This document shows positions 1 through 12,777 of a stretch of 64,000 nucleotides of DNA, one piece after another. Position 1 is the stretch's first letter. Each line of letters opens with the position of its first letter. A program made the translations under genes and the position numbers. The stretch spans positions 23,701,001-23,765,000 of the forward strand of contig NC_083384.1 of the NCBI RefSeq assembly GCF_031755915.1, in the 5' to 3' direction. This stretch comes from Ziziphus jujuba (lineage: Eukaryota; Streptophyta; Magnoliopsida; Rosales; Rhamnaceae). Below the pieces are notes generated by a model. The model was not told the DNA's origin and searched no databases. It was given only the letters and a program-made list of their open reading frames with translations.

Positions 1-3000
1 TTGCCTCTATGTGATGCCAGGATGCTTGGAGCAATCCCATAAGCCTAACAGACTAATGGTTTTAGAGGCTAGAGTTCCCAAGCGAACCAAGTAGCAGGTG
101 GTTCATCGGATTGGAATAGTAATCCACGGGACCAAGCCAGGGTAGAGGATGGAGGTCTTAGTAAATAAGCCAAAGTTAAGTGTCTGCACTGATACAATAG
201 GAGGGCCTTAGCCACACCCAATGTGGTTACAGGTACATTGAACATTTTTTGTATTGATGCACTAGTATTAATAGACACAACAGCTACTAATTCCTTTGTC
301 TTGAAAGAATTCGTTGCCCAAGTTGGTATAACTCCAATCCCTCAAAGGTGTCAATTAGACATAGCTACCCTTACAAGAGAGTTGTTATTGCCTAGCTAAA
401 TGATTAAAGGATGCCATTTCCACATTGAAGATCAAGTGATGGAAGCAAATCTGATTTTTCTTATCTTTTTGGGCTAGACATGATCGTAGGCATGAATTAC
501 TTGCTGTGAATCATGCCTCAATGGATTGCCATAACAAAGAAGTGACATTTAGGCGACAGAGCCTATCAAAGGTGGTGTTCCATGGAGAATATAGGAAGCC
601 TTCACTCGGGTTGATTTTCATCCTCATTGTTAAGAAGTTACTAGGGTTACCATCGGAGAGAAAGATCAACTTTGCCATTGATTTAGTTTCAGGCATCGTA
701 CTCATTTCTTTGCCACCATACCAAATGACACCAGTAGAGTTGACAGAGCTAAAGGTTCAACTACAAGATCTGGTGGATAAGGATTTTATTAGTCCAAGTA
801 TGTCACCTTGGAAAGTTTGTAAAGAATAAATGTAGTATCTTGAGGTTATGCATTAAATAAAGGCAACTTAATAATGTGACCATCCCAAATTTCTCGTCGT
901 TGCTAAGGATTGACGACCTGTTCGATTAACTTTAAGGTGCGAAAGAGTTTTCCAAGATTGACTTAAGGTCTTGTTACCATTAATTGAGAACTAGGGAGTC
1001 AAATATCCCCAAAATTCCCTTCAGGATGCTATATGGGCATTATGAGTTCCTAGTGATGTTGTTTGTGCTTTCCAATGCCCTAGTGGACTTTATGGACTTA
1101 ATAAACCATGTGTTTTGCATGTTCCTAGACCGTTTTATAATCGTGTTCATAGATGACATTTTGGTTTATTTGAGGATTAAAGAGGAGTGCGTGAAGCATT
1201 TGAGGAAAGTGCTTTAGACTAGGCAACACCATCTACATGCTAAGTTTAATAAGTATGAGTTTTGGCTAAATCGAGTGGGTTTTCTCAGGTACATAGTGTC
1301 GACAGATGGCATTATGTGGATCCCAAGAGAGTGAAAGCCGTTTTGAATTGGGAGCACCCTACTACCATGACAGAAGTGTGGAGTTTTCTTGGCTTAGCAG
1401 GATACTACTGCCATTTCATGTAATGATTTTTCAAGATAGCAGGGCGACTCCATTATCTAACCTAGAAAGAGGTAAAGTTCGAATGGATGGACATGTGCAA
1501 CTATCTTGTCTTTACCAAATGGGAACAAAGGTTTTTTTTTTTTTTTTTTGGTGACACAATACATCAAAGACTGGGTTACATGTTGATGCAAACCAAAGAC
1601 TGGTTGCATGTACCTCACGACAATTGAAGAAGCATAAGAGGAATTACCCCATGCATGATCTAGAACTTTCAATGGTAATCTTCACTCCAAGGACCTAAAG
1701 GCATACTTGTGCTCGTTTTACACCTACCACAAAAGCCTCAAGTACATTTTCACCCAAAATGAGTTAGATATGAGGTAGAGGAGGTGGATGGAGCTATTAA
1801 AGGGCTATGATTGAGTGATTAACTATAACCCAGGAAAGGTTAATGTGGTAGCTAATGCTTTGACAAGAAAAGCTGCTGGATTCTTAGCCCATATACAATC
1901 GTTCCAACTTCCTCTCATGGTCGAGTTGTAGAAGATGAGAGTGGTAATGCACATGCATCCTTTTGGAGTACTCATGGCCAATTTTCACATCTAACCAGTG
2001 CAAGTGGATTGCATATTGGAAATCCAAATGGAAGATCCCAAGCTAAGGACGATCGAAATTGAGGTATAAGAAGGGCTGGATATGGATGCTAATAAAGTAC
2101 TATTGGTGGGTTGGCCTCAAAATGGATGTTACGGATTTTGTGTCAAAGTGTTTAATTTTTCAACTAGTGAAGATGGAAAACTAGAAGCCTAGAAGCCTTT
2201 AGGACAACTCCAACCCATGTCTATCCCCATTTGGAAATGGGAGCACCTCGATATGAACTTCGTGGTGAAACTTCCTCCCACAGCAAGAAGGTATGAAGGT
2301 ATTTAGGTAATCATCGATTAACTCACCAAGTCAGTGCACTTCCTGCCTGTGCAACAATGGTTCTCACCTAAAAAGTTAGTTGACTTGTTCGTGAAGTGCA
2401 TAGTTAGTCTACATCGAGTCCTATTAGCATCACATCCAATCGAGATCCACCTTTACTTCGAGACTATGGTAGAAATTAACGAATGCATTTGGAGTGAGGC
2501 TTAATTTAAGTACTACCTTCCACCCATAAATGGATGAACAATCAGAATGTACAATACAAACCTTGGAAGATATGCTAAGATCAGGCATCATGCAACTCTG
2601 AGAAAGCTAGGATGAACAACTATCATTGGTGGAGTTTGTGTATAATAATAGCTACCAAGTGAGCATTGAGATGTCTCCATACGAGGCCCTGTATAGATGA
2701 CAATGTCAGACCCCACTGTTCTGAAATGAAATGGGTGAGCAGTAGCTTCTCATGATGGACAATGTGGTTGTGTCTGAATACCTATGTATGACCATGGGTA
2801 AGGTGAGAGTCATTTGAAAAAAAGATTGAAGGCTGCTCAAGACCAACAAAAGAATTACCCTAGTATGCACAAGAAGGATCTTGAGTTTGAAGTCGGTGAT
2901 TGGGTTTTCTTAAAGCTACCCTTGTGAAGGGAGTTGTGTACTTTGATCGATGAGGGAAGCTAAGTCCTTGTTACATAGACCCGTATGAGATAACTAAAAA

Positions 3001-3508
3001 ATTGGCTCAGTATATATAGGTTAGCACCACCAGAGGAGTTAGCACGAGTGCACAATGTGTTTAAAGTCGGTGATTGGCTTTTCTTGAAACTATACTCGTG
3101 GAAGTGAGTTGTACACTTTGGATAAAGAGGGAAGCTAAGTCCTCATCACATAGGCCCATACGAGATAACTAAAAGAATTGGTCTAGTGGCATACAAGTTA
3201 GCACCATCAGAGGAGTTCGCATGAGTGCACAATGTGTTTCACATTTTGATGTTGTAGAGGTACATTGCAAATTTATCACACATCGCGTTGATAGAAGATC
3301 TGTCATATGTGGAGTACCTAGTATAGATCTTGGATCGTGAGGAGCTAGTGTTGCACGACAAGACCATCCTACTAGTCAATGTCCTTTGGCAGAACCATTT
3401 GGTTGAGGAAGCAACGTAGGAGCTTGAAGCATAGATGGGAGAGTAGTACCCCCATTGCTCTAGTGATCCATGAAATTTTGTGGATGAAATTTTTGGAAGG
3501 TGGTAGAT
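1..3508 (+). pseudogene. Decayed Ty3/gypsy chromovirus-type pol polyprotein (5' part outside window)
   Basis: Family order of domains can be read in broken frames. The aspartic protease is near 205-480, with the usual D-S/P-G-A-T signature degraded to DTTAT at 274. Reverse transcriptase runs about 715-1330: the entry motif [14 protein letters not shown] is at about 766-810, YGHYEFLVM at about 1033, and the catalytic FIDD at 1146-1157. RNase H is about 1555-1900 (RQLKKH, NYPMHDLEL, then NPGKVNVVANAL). Integrase is about 2110-2700. A chromodomain-like tail (VHNVFH, then ILDREELVLHDKTILLVNVLW) is near 3225-3500. Many stops, frameshifts and an inserted T-run at about 1530-1550 show the copy is dead. 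Domain order and the tail resemble the Del/Tekay chromovirus group; that lineage call is inference. Gag would lie left of the window. Confidence 0.88.
2891..3240 (+). repeat. Tandem duplication of about 175 bp inside the chromovirus pol
   Basis: The block starting AGTCGGTGATTGG at 2891 recurs at 3065. The copies run in parallel to CACAATGTGTTT at 3051 and 3228, so the period is 174-177 bp. They differ at many positions, so this is an old duplication in the region between integrase and the C-terminal tail. Confidence 0.85.
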
Positions 3509-4317
3509 TGTAACACCATGTCTTGAAGTACATCTGAATTTGATTGAGTTTGACTGAGTTGACCAAGGTTGACCTAGTGGGTCTACGATTGACTTTTTGC
3601 TATGGGTAGAATTTTGCATTAACCGAGGCACTGTGGAGAAGTATGTATCGACCTAAGTTCATAGACCAGTAGTACGTCCAAAACAAAGCTTATAGGCGAA
3701 AACAGTTGAGGTCCTAACTATCCGAGTGATACCAAGCTGAATTTTAATTTTGGTAAAATTTGATTTTGACGTGTACATTATTGTAAAGTATTGTCCATAC
3801 GAGTTCATTACCTAGTGGCATGCTTAATTTGGACATTTGGGTATGGAGTTATGGACCTTCAAAGTTTGATAAATTTTTCTAAGACTGCTTTTATCGGGTA
3901 CCGATTTGTGTGTATGTGAAAAATGTATGCACATTGCTTACTGATGTTGTGCCATGTGTCAATTATCTAGCCAATCCCGTGGTGCATAGTGGCACCCACG
4001 GGTGGCTTTATTAGTGGGTGAGATGGGGAGAGAGGAAAGAGAAAGAGCAGAGAAAGAAAGGAGAGAGAAGAGAGAAATCAGCCACCACTAATTCACTGTG
4101 CTTCAGTCACTAGCGACATGCACATGCCATCCCATGGTGTAACCCACCTTATGACTGGTCAGATGGTCGAATCCCTCGGGGAGCACACCAGCAATGTGCT
4201 AGGATCAACATGATTTTAGACAGCAGTGCCGATAGATTTGCCAGCTAATTTTTCTCGATCTGGCCCACCCTTATTCTCACTACCCATACCATTGTGAAAC
4301 CCATCTTCTGGCCATAA
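3509..4317 (+). mobile_element. 3' LTR (at least its 5' part) of the chromovirus
   Basis: A purine-rich stretch (GGAAGGTGGTAGA, just before 3509) directly follows the end of pol and abuts TGTAACACC, a typical start of chromovirus LTRs. The region is non-coding and includes a GA-rich stretch near 4021-4075. The 3' end of the LTR was not located. It is cut off at the latest by the inverted LTR that starts at 4318. Confidence 0.6.
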
Positions 4318-5438
4318 TGATACGAACCTAGATCGACTCGTGCCTAAACCCATATTATATTAGCCCATATCTCAATTAAGTTCAAGTTATTATGGAAAAA
4401 CCTTAACCCCTAACCAACCTATGATTAGAAAATTTGGTATAATGAAGACACCACAATAGGTGATGGATATCCTATTAATAAGTCAAAACTAAAACACTCA
4501 CTCTCTAATGGTGTTTTAGGTATTCAAAGAGAACAAAGATAATTCTTCCTCACAAATTAATTTCTGAATATTATTAAAGGTGTGTTCTTTCTCAAAAATA
4601 AGTCCTTAAATAGGCTAGAGTCACAAAACAACAAAACCCTAAAAACCTAGGACAAAACCGACCAAGCATGTTAGATTCCTAATGTGGCCGAATTTTCTCT
4701 CATATCATAATCTAATTTTGATTAATTAATTCCTTTGTTTTCAGTTAGGAATTAATTAATTGACAATGGAAATAATAAAATAATAAATTTCCTAAGTTGA
4801 TTTGTCCAGCAAATAAATAAATAGAAACCAAGTAAAAGACTAATTTCTCAAAACAAAAGTCAAAATCAAATCAGGAAACAAAATGACTATCTTTCTAACT
4901 AAGCTATCTTTGACCAATTTAAGCTTCAAATCAACTTCCATATGCCTTGTAGGGTGCCAAATAGGATGATCATTGAGTCCCACACGTTTCCCTCGGTTAG
5001 AATAAAGAGAAAATGCCAACTCAGCAAAATATAGTAAAGCCAGCAACAAAATCCAGCAAAACCGGCCAACTTGTCCCCTATGCACACAAGCCCTTTTTGT
5101 TTGCCTTTGATTCTACCGTGGCTTGATTCCATGACTTCTTAGTGATATTCATTGAATTCATGAAGTTTTGGAACCATATCTTGCTGCCCGGAGTCCATAT
5201 TTACACGAAAATAGCTACCTGAGTCCGTATCGGCCTCCACCACTTGGATGTTTAAAAAGGGCCTTGTATCTTTGGGTATTGTCAAGGTCTTTTGAGAATT
5301 AATTACTCCATGTATAAAGGCAGCCAATTATCCTTAAATATCTTGGCTTGAGCTCTAGTGATTGGCCCGGTCTTCATCCTTATCGGGTCAACATCCAAGC
5401 GGATTATCGATTGTGCAGGTTTGGGTGGACTCACATCA
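4318..5438 (-). mobile_element. Lone LTR of Ty3/gypsy family A (reverse orientation)
   Basis: Read on the minus strand it begins TGATGTGAGTCC at 5438 and ends GTTCGTATCA at 4318. It matches, end to end, the plus-strand LTRs at 35758-36850 and 40540-41597. No primer binding site follows its 3' end and no coding tail precedes it, so it looks like a solo LTR or broken remnant. The five bases on each side (CATAA left, TTGTA right) are not a target duplication. Inside it (minus, 5327-5139) lies the coding-like segment ending KLHEFNEYH that is shared with the copy at 35.8 kb. Confidence 0.8.
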
Positions 5439-5449
5439 TTGTAAGATTT

Positions 5450-6420
5450 GTAAAAAAAAATGTTGCACTTGTTAAGTCCATGACACTCTCAACCACAAGC
5501 ATGCCATAGTCCTCTAGGATATGAAGATGCCATGGCCATTCCATACTTGGGGATGAGATTCCATTGGACTATTCCATCTAGCCTTAAAGGGTCACATCTA
5601 GATTGTTAGAGCTATTGAATATTTTATAAAATGGGTGGAAGCTGCGCAAGGCCACTGAAGCACCTATGTCTAACTTCATTCAGAAGTATATGGTAAGCAA
5701 ATACAGCATCCCTTGCAATATTGTAAGAGACAATGATGCACCATTTAGAAGCCACTTTGAACAGATATGGGGTTAAGCATAGATGTTTAATGGCATACTA
5801 ACCCCTAGGAAATGGCCAAACTAGAGTTACTAACAAACCTTCCTTCAAATTTTAAGAAAAATAGTGTACGAGTATGCAAGGGGCTGCAGCTGTCATTTGT
5901 TGAATGCCTTGTGAGCTTATCGGATTTCACCAAGATCATTTATCAAATTCTCACCATATACACTAGTGTATAGATCTGAAGCTATGTTACCTATGGAAAA
6001 AGTTATCTTATCATAAGAACTTTATTAATTAATGATGTGGAATAGGAAGCCGAGTTGTAAGCTGATATCCAGAAAAAGAGCTAGAGGCCATGGATGAGAA
6101 AAGGCAAGCAGCCTACAACAACCTCAATCTTACCATAAATGAGTCATGAAAGCCTAAAATAAAACTGTACCTTAAGGAATACAAAAGGGCGATTTGGTGC
6201 TTAAAGCCGTAGACTTAGTCCAAAGGAAGGCATCACCTCCATCAAAATTGTATCATCTATGAGAAGTGCCGTTTATAGTTAAAGAAGCATATCTAAGTGG
6301 ATATTTTTTGCTTGTGAACACTATTGAAGTGACCAAGTACAATCTAGTCAGTGGAAAATGGCTTAAACCTTACTATTCTTAAAGTAACAGTTAGACACAA
6401 AAGACCTTTCCTTTTTATCT
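5450..6420 (+). pseudogene. Tat-lineage Ty3/gypsy integrase and pol C-terminus, degenerate
   Basis: Recognisable pieces in shifting frames are: PWPFHTWG-like at about 5530; KGH...EYF.KWVEA at about 5590-5645, typical of the start of the integrase core; an AYR..P...PY.LVY.SEA..P segment at about 5910-5990; a coiled L/E/K-rich stretch at about 6060-6130 (LEAMDEKRQAAYNNL); then GDLVLKAVD...QRKA, PF.V.EAY and GKWLKPYYS at about 6185-6375. This order matches the end of pol in Tat/Ogre/Retand-type Ty3/gypsy elements. The fragment starts almost exactly where the inverted LTR (4318-5438) ends. Stops and frame changes make it non-functional. Confidence 0.75.
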
Positions 6421-8199
6421 ATTTTGCCAAATTTTTAATAGAACAAACATGCTTGATATAAAAAGCATTCTTTTGATATTTTGTCCTCTTCGAATTACTA
6501 TGTTATGTTAAAAAAAAAAAAAAAAAAAAAAAAACCTCTTTTGTGGTACTTTCTTTTACAAAATTTGTACCTCTAAATGCAAATTCAATGAAAGAAAAAT
6601 ATGTACTTTGGAAATCCACTTGTCCATTATCATCTTTTATTTTTAAATGCACAATAACTTGCAATGGAAAACATGATGCCTTGCTTTTGATAGGGGTGGT
6701 GCCTATGCTTTCAAATTGCATGACATTTTGCTTAAACACATAATGCCTTGATTTTATACCTTCAATTGCAAGATGTTTTATTCTCAAAGGTATGTAATTT
6801 TGCTTTTATAATTGCGTAATGTTTATTTGAAACACATGTATTGTCTTAAGAGGGAGAAATGCCATTTTGATTTTCACATAAATGCAATATTATTATTTTT
6901 GGTTCCACTTCTAATCTATACATGTTTTGGTCGTATGAGCATTTCGGGAAAAAAAAAAAAATTGGGCATGACTGCCCTTTAATTGAGTCACCACCCAAAG
7001 TTATAACTCTTTGTAAAACTTGCATGTTTATAAAGTCTACATATATTGAATAGCATAATTTACATAAGAACCACACTTTTCAAAGTTTTTTACAAAAGCC
7101 ATTTATCATGAGTTTATGAAAATGCATGGAGGTTTAAAAACATAGTATATCTAAAAGAGAGGATCAAAATACCTAAAGTGTTCTACAATACATGCAATGT
7201 GCGAGATGCTAAATGGGTTTAGACTTATCCACTTCCAGGCAAGACACACTTCCATGTGAAATGCTGAATTAGATAGTGAGTTTATACTTATTTCCATTCA
7301 AAACTCACTTCTATGCAAGATGCTAAATGGGTTCTTACATGCCTAAAGCATACGTGAAATGCTGAATGAGATAGTAAGTTTATACTTAATTTCATTCAAG
7401 ATTCACTTCCATGCAAGATGCAAGACTCAAAAATAAATCTGTACTTACTTATTTCTATCGAAGATGTAAAACTCAAAGATGAGTTTATGCTTACTTACTT
7501 CCATGCAAGATGCAAGATTCAAAGATGAGTTTATGGTTGCCTAATTTCATGCAAGAGGCAATGCCAAGTCGAATGATATTATCATTTAGATCCATAAGCA
7601 TAATCTCAGCAAAATAAAGCAACAAATTCGGCAGCTAAAGTCATAAACATAATCTAAGGACAACAAAAACTAGCAAGTCTATTGTCCTAATTCCTAACAA
7701 AACAAACAAAAGTCTAAAAGATGAGGTAAACCAAATGCATTACTAGAAAACCCAAAGAGCTTGTTGCATTATCCAAATGTACTGAGATGTTAAAAGGTAA
7801 AGCCCATGCATTAGGAGGAGAACCGAGTGTTTTCTTTGAAGCCTTGAGCTCATCTAACTTCTTTTAGGTCTCTTTTATTTTGATATCCAATGTTTTTGAA
7901 GCAGTGGCTTTAACTGGTGAAAGAAAGAGAATGGAGCTAAACGATCCAAGCACTTCCTTAAAAAGTCAACGCCTAAAGCTTCATAGTATACATCCCTCCA
8001 AGCTAACAGAATGGGAAAAGCCATTTCCCAAGCACTTGCCCTACTCATATGCATTAGGATTAAGCCAATTCTTTAGAGGAAACTATGAAGCATGATCGCA
8101 AAAAATTTGAATTGTGAAGAAAATTTTTTGATTAAGACCTCAATCTCCTTAAGATGTGGAATGATAGAAGATGGAATGTTAATACTCTTAAAGCTCCCT
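6421..8199. other. Non-coding interior of the Tat-type element
   Basis: No coding region recognised. It holds A-runs at about 6507-6533 and 6949-6961 and the degenerate tandem repeats described separately. In Tat-type elements a long non-coding, repeat-rich stretch commonly separates pol from the 3' LTR, and this position fits that. The assignment is by context only. Confidence 0.4.
7195..7565. repeat. Degenerate tandem repeats (units roughly 50-65 bp)
   Basis: The phrases GCAAGATGC, GAGTTTATG/CTTA and CACTTCCATGCAAGATG recur at irregular spacing from about 7195 to 7565, for example around 7314, 7412 and 7506. Units are diverged and partly interleaved, and no exact period can be given by eye. 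Confidence 0.6.
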
Positions 8200-10330
8200 A
8201 TTGATTCAATATATGACACATAGGTTCTCCATATTCAACGATGCATACTTACCTCAATCTAGATTTCGAAAAAAATCCATCATCTTTGTTATATCTTCTT
8301 TGGAAAGGGATGCATTTGGACCATCCTTAATCAATGCCACCAATTTCTCAACTAATCTTTTATCATCATGCTTAAGGCTAGCAAGTCCTTTAAGAACAGG
8401 GGGCTAGGATGATAAGGTGTGGCTAAAGGAAACAAACACGCACTTCAAATTTCCTATGAAAAGAGAGTGGAGGTTGGATAACATTTTAGCATAAAAAAAA
8501 AGGAGTGGACAAGTCTATATTAATACTAAATAACAAATACAACTAGCTTACCCAATAGGACATCAAGAAAATTAATCCATGCCTATAATCCATGTAGAAC
8601 TTCTTCAACATTTGCTTTAAGCATAAAATTATCTTGTAGGTCATTATACGAAAAATTCCTCTCCAAAATGGTAGTGAAGCTTCAGGGTTTTGTTTTCCTA
8701 TTTTGGTGGTGGCTACATCTAGAGATTCCTCTTTTCATTGTTGTCCAAATTACCTAACAATGCCTTATGAGAAGGTTGTTGCGTAGTATGAAAATGGCTA
8801 CTCTCAACCCTACTTTGCTCTAGAGGGGTTAAGATCCTCTGAATAGTTAGTTTAATGATCCAATCTACCTTCCTAACCTCCTGATATATAAAGTATCTTT
8901 CTAGCGTAATCTTTTATCCAATACAAAATATGATACTTTCTGTAGAAAGAAACAACACTTATTGAATGGAATTTCATCCCTCTGGAATTCACTATATGCA
9001 TTTTGGGCACCAAATGACCTAGGAAAGTCTTGAACTCTTGAAAGATTTGCTAGCAATATGCACCAAAGATAAAAATATACATGCCAACATGAGAGGGATA
9101 AGCGACTTATGCGAAGAACTCTAGAAAAGTGAGGAGATGCCTCAATCCTCCCATGAATAAAACCGATTAGAAGGCAGTAATCCGAAACCATGATTAGGAG
9201 AAGATATTGTAATCTCTTAGTCCAAACCAAATTGATGATGGACTCTATGTGGAAAGTGAAAGGAGATATCATGCTCCAATATAAAGGACAAACTTCGCAT
9301 AAGATCCAGGATGGAAATAAAGTATGGGATTGGCAAGCGAGACACATCCTCTTAAGATATAATAATGTCATCATAAATGGGAGCAGAAAAATAAGTGTTC
9401 AACATAAAAGATGCCATAAAACAAGGTAATGAATCCTCAAAAGGCCCAAAAGTAAATTCTTTTTCATCATCTTTAAAATCCACCAAATGAAATTTTCTCT
9501 TAGAGAATTAAAACCAACGACAGTAGTAAGGAAGAGGGAACTCATCCAAGAAGCCTTCCAAGCTCTCATATTGACCTTCATAGATGTAAGATGTTTCTAA
9601 GAAGCTAACTCTCCCAAAGCTTAGGAATTGAAGCATAATTAGATAAATGTTCCTACAAGAAGAATTGCATAAAGTTAATCGAAATGTATGAGTCAAGCAC
9701 ATTATGGCCACCGCTGGATGCCTCATTATTAACAAAGGCATCAAGGTATTAATAAAGAAAACTAAAAAATAATGGACCAAAACAAACTTATGAAGCCTTA
9801 GCAATTTTGAGAGATAGGTGAATAAGGAAACTCTTAACCACATAAATAGGAAGAGTGTAGAAAATATATCAGCTTAACCAGAGCAAAACCAATGCTAAAA
9901 GCCGAGCAACTGTATTTAGCCTCTCATTCTTTTGACCTATCCATCCATGAATCCACCATAATACTTTATCCATCTAGTAAAAGATTTGACGAATGGCTTT
10001 ATTCAATATAAGGTTGTCTCAAATGGTATTCTTGAGATCAATATCCAAGTCCTCTTTGTTCCCCCTTATAATACAGATTATGTGAATTAAGGCCTCCAAT
10101 GATATGCAATCCTAAGATCACATGCACATCTTCCAATGTGGAGTGAATTCCTCTTGAGAGTATATAAAGGTGTGTGTCTTTGTTCAAGGAACACAACAAA
10201 TAAGGAAAGAATCGACATCCTTTGACACCTTAAACTTCTTGGAAATCATGATGGAAGAAAGGTCTTGCATCTTTCAACATCCTATATGCTTCCCTGTTTT
10301 TTCAATTCCTCTTCAACCCATTTATTCCTA
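8200..10330 (-). pseudogene. Plant mobile domain (PMD/MAIN-like) pseudogene, antisense inside a Tat-type element
   Basis: On the minus strand one frame from about 9843 to 9590 reads GPLFFSFLY.YLDAF, then SSGGHNVLDSYISINFMQFF and EHLSNY, with a few in-frame stops. This pattern (small-residue helix, then V.S.V...F.Q.FLWERF) is characteristic of the plant mobile domain. Further on, DEFPLPYYCRWF is at about 9545-9510 and FHFPHRVHHQFGLD at about 9265-9225, matching the conserved 'P.RV.RQFG.DQ' segment of the family. Beyond about 8890 only scattered fragments remain (such as LKGLASLKHDDKRLVEKL near 8390). PMD ORFs are known as host genes and as extra, often antisense, ORFs of Tat-lineage retrotransposons. 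The location between a Tat integrase and a polypurine tract favours the latter. Frameshifts exclude function. Confidence 0.6.
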
Positions 10331-10637
10331 AGAGAGACAATACTAGATGAAATAGAAAATGTTACAAGAATTTCTAGGAATTCGTTTCTTTCAATATTTA
10401 GCTTATGAAGAGAAAGTGAAGTGGAAATCTTTCATGGTTTTCCATGACAAAGGAGACCAATTTTTTAGAAAGGGCTTTGACTGGCTTGATTGGGAATTTT
10501 TCAAAATTTATAAAGAAGCAACCAACATTAAGATATATAGGATCCACCATGAATATGGATTCCAAAAATAAAGGCTCCTTGTTGTTTTGGTCATAAACCT
10601 CCTTCTTGCCTTTTGGGCTTGAAATGTATGGCCATTT
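10331..10637. other. Non-coding spacer before polypurine tract
   Basis: Contains a short plus-strand open frame (10359-10571) of unrecognised sequence. Nothing supports a gene. It lies between the antisense PMD relic and the polypurine tract. Confidence 0.35.
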
Positions 10638-10679
10638 AAAAAAAAAAAAGGGAAGGGGGAGGAAGGCGGAGGGAGAAGA
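10638..10679 (+). other. Polypurine tract of the Tat-type element
   Basis: Forty-two bases of A then G/A-rich sequence with a single pyrimidine, immediately followed by TGTAACATTTT at 10680. A purine run abutting TG is the usual junction of retrotransposon interior and 3' LTR, here on the plus strand like the Tat integrase upstream. Confidence 0.6.
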
Positions 10680-11185
10680 TGTAACATTTTAGCAAGCTTA
10701 ATTATTCATTATCATCTGTCCAGCAAGCACATTATTACAAACCATGCAAATATTAATCCAGATGCATATGCAAAGCAATATAAGTTGCAAAATAATTCAC
10801 AAAGGTATGAGAATTGACCAAATATCTATATACAATATAAATGCATATGTGTGCTCACACATTGCCACATACACTCATGCATACTTACTGCAAACAAAGA
10901 GCATCATTATATGGCATCTTAATAAAACACACACACACACACACACACATATTTATTTTACTTAAAATTTTCATTATATGGTATATTTCAAAAATTGTTA
11001 CAACATATGCACATATTGTTTTCCACAAACAAAGTTCATATCATTTCTCATGACAAAAGAGCGAGTATTTGTCATGATCTCCAGGTAGCTATATGTATGC
11101 ACATATACACATTGAGCTTTTATTTACTTTTCTTTTAAAAAGAGAATTATTCATATTTTTATTATTCTTTTTCTAGATACATCAT
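10680..11185 (+). mobile_element. Start of the 3' LTR of the Tat-type element, interrupted by a copia element
   Basis: Begins TGTAACATTTTAGC right after the polypurine tract and is non-coding. It includes a (CA)n tract at 10926-10949. The LTR is cut at 11185/11186 where the Ty1/copia LTR (TGTTGGAATC) begins. I could not identify its continuation on the far side of that insertion. Confidence 0.5.
10926..10949. repeat. (CA)n microsatellite
   Basis: About 12 CA dinucleotides within the LTR-like region. Confidence 0.9.
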
Positions 11186-11701
11186 TGTTGGAATCATACA
11201 GCGAAAGTCGGGCACTATTGAATATAATATATAATATATAAATTTTCATTATCCATTATTACTAACCTATAATAGTGCAGAAAATTTCTTCTTGCATCCA
11301 CAGGACCTTCCAAACTATTCTCTACATAATAGATTTGTATGTGGGTGCACTTGATAGCAGAAAAAGCAAGAAGGTTGGTCTGAAAAATACTTTAAAACTT
11401 CATAGTTTCTGTTTTTCTCTCAATGTGTTTTATTTTCTCCTGAGATTCTCAATCTTCAGAAAATAATATGTAAAACCTTATATGATTGGAGGATAGTAAA
11501 TAGTGTATTTATAGCTTGCTAACCCTAATCCTCCTAGGGTTTCATAACACCTTGGGCTCGATTAATGAGCTCCTTTTTGTATCTTAACAACTAGTTAAAT
11601 GGGTTCTATCATTTAAGAGTTAGTTTAGGGATCCTACAGCCTATTATTAATCAAGGCTCCTAAACAATGGATTAGTTTGCTCAAAGAGCATAAATCCAAC
11701 A
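11186..11701 (-). mobile_element. 3' LTR of copia element 1 (516 bp)
   Basis: Terminal inverted heptamers TGTTGGA (11186) and TCCAACA (ending 11701) bound the LTR. Directly to the right, the minus strand reads a purine-rich AAATGGGAGAT (11702-11712), which is the expected polypurine tract next to a 3' LTR. The region is non-coding. Confidence 0.85.
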
Positions 11702-12777
11702 ATCTCCCATTTGCTCTGAGCAAGCTTGGGACATTGATCTAATCCAGTGTTACTTGACTAAAAGCCCAAATTTGAACTCCAAGATTAGTAAAATTTATGT
11801 CAAATCTATTTTTCCTTTATAAAATATAAATAATTAATTGATAATAATTTCTGTCAATCAATTAATTATTTATTCTCGTAACTTATCAATTTTTTTAACG
11901 AATCCAATGCACTGGTCAGTGACTTTCAATATTCGAGTACCAAAACATGTTAAAAGGATATTTCATACAAAATCCATTTTGTACATTTCATAAATACTTG
12001 ATAACCAAAAGACCATAATTTCCAAATCATCAAGATATTGGCTATTCATAATGGACCTAACTTATTGATAACTCAGAGAACCATGGTAACTTAATTGCCT
12101 ATTTATAATATACCTAGGATTAAGAAAAATAACATGTCCAATATTGCATGAGATTCAATTCTTTTCACAAAAAGTTATCCATAATTAAATGTCTTCTGAT
12201 CTTATCAGAATGACTATAGTTCATTCCAATATTTTATAATAACCAAGAAAAACTATGTCATAAAATATTGCAGTCTAAAAAGGTGCCTAACTTTATTCAA
12301 CAATAATAACCAAGACAAACTATTTCATAAAATATTGCAGTCTAAAAAAGTGTCTAAATTTATTTAACCACTGTGAGACAATTCTTTAATTATGAGAACC
12401 TATGATCATGTTTTCTATGGATTTATCCGTATGATCATATACTACATAATTAATCTATACCTCATACTTAAACTATAATGTGCAAAACCGTTTTAAAAAA
12501 ACTTCATATTATTGAATTAGAAAATGAAATTACAACTTGCCTTACTCCTAGAGCACAAATGTAATTAACTCCCACTCATTCTAAAATAAGTCTGAACCCT
12601 TCTCAGACCCATACTATCTACATGCTTCTCAAATACTTATTGAGGTAGAGTCTTGGTATAAAGATTTGCCAAAATTTTCCCATGGAAATCTTAGTTTATA
12701 TAATTAAGGGTTCTCAGACTCCCACCAATATATAAGCATGTAATTTGTTGACACTTGAGTATATGCTTTACTACAAC

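Noticed and set aside
69..278. Minus-strand open frame
   Set aside because: Lies opposite the chromovirus protease region; no domain, and the plus strand explains the sequence.
1..3508. Endogenous pararetrovirus
   Set aside because: The presence of an integrase, a chromodomain-like tail and an LTR after a purine tract fits a Ty3/gypsy retrotransposon instead.
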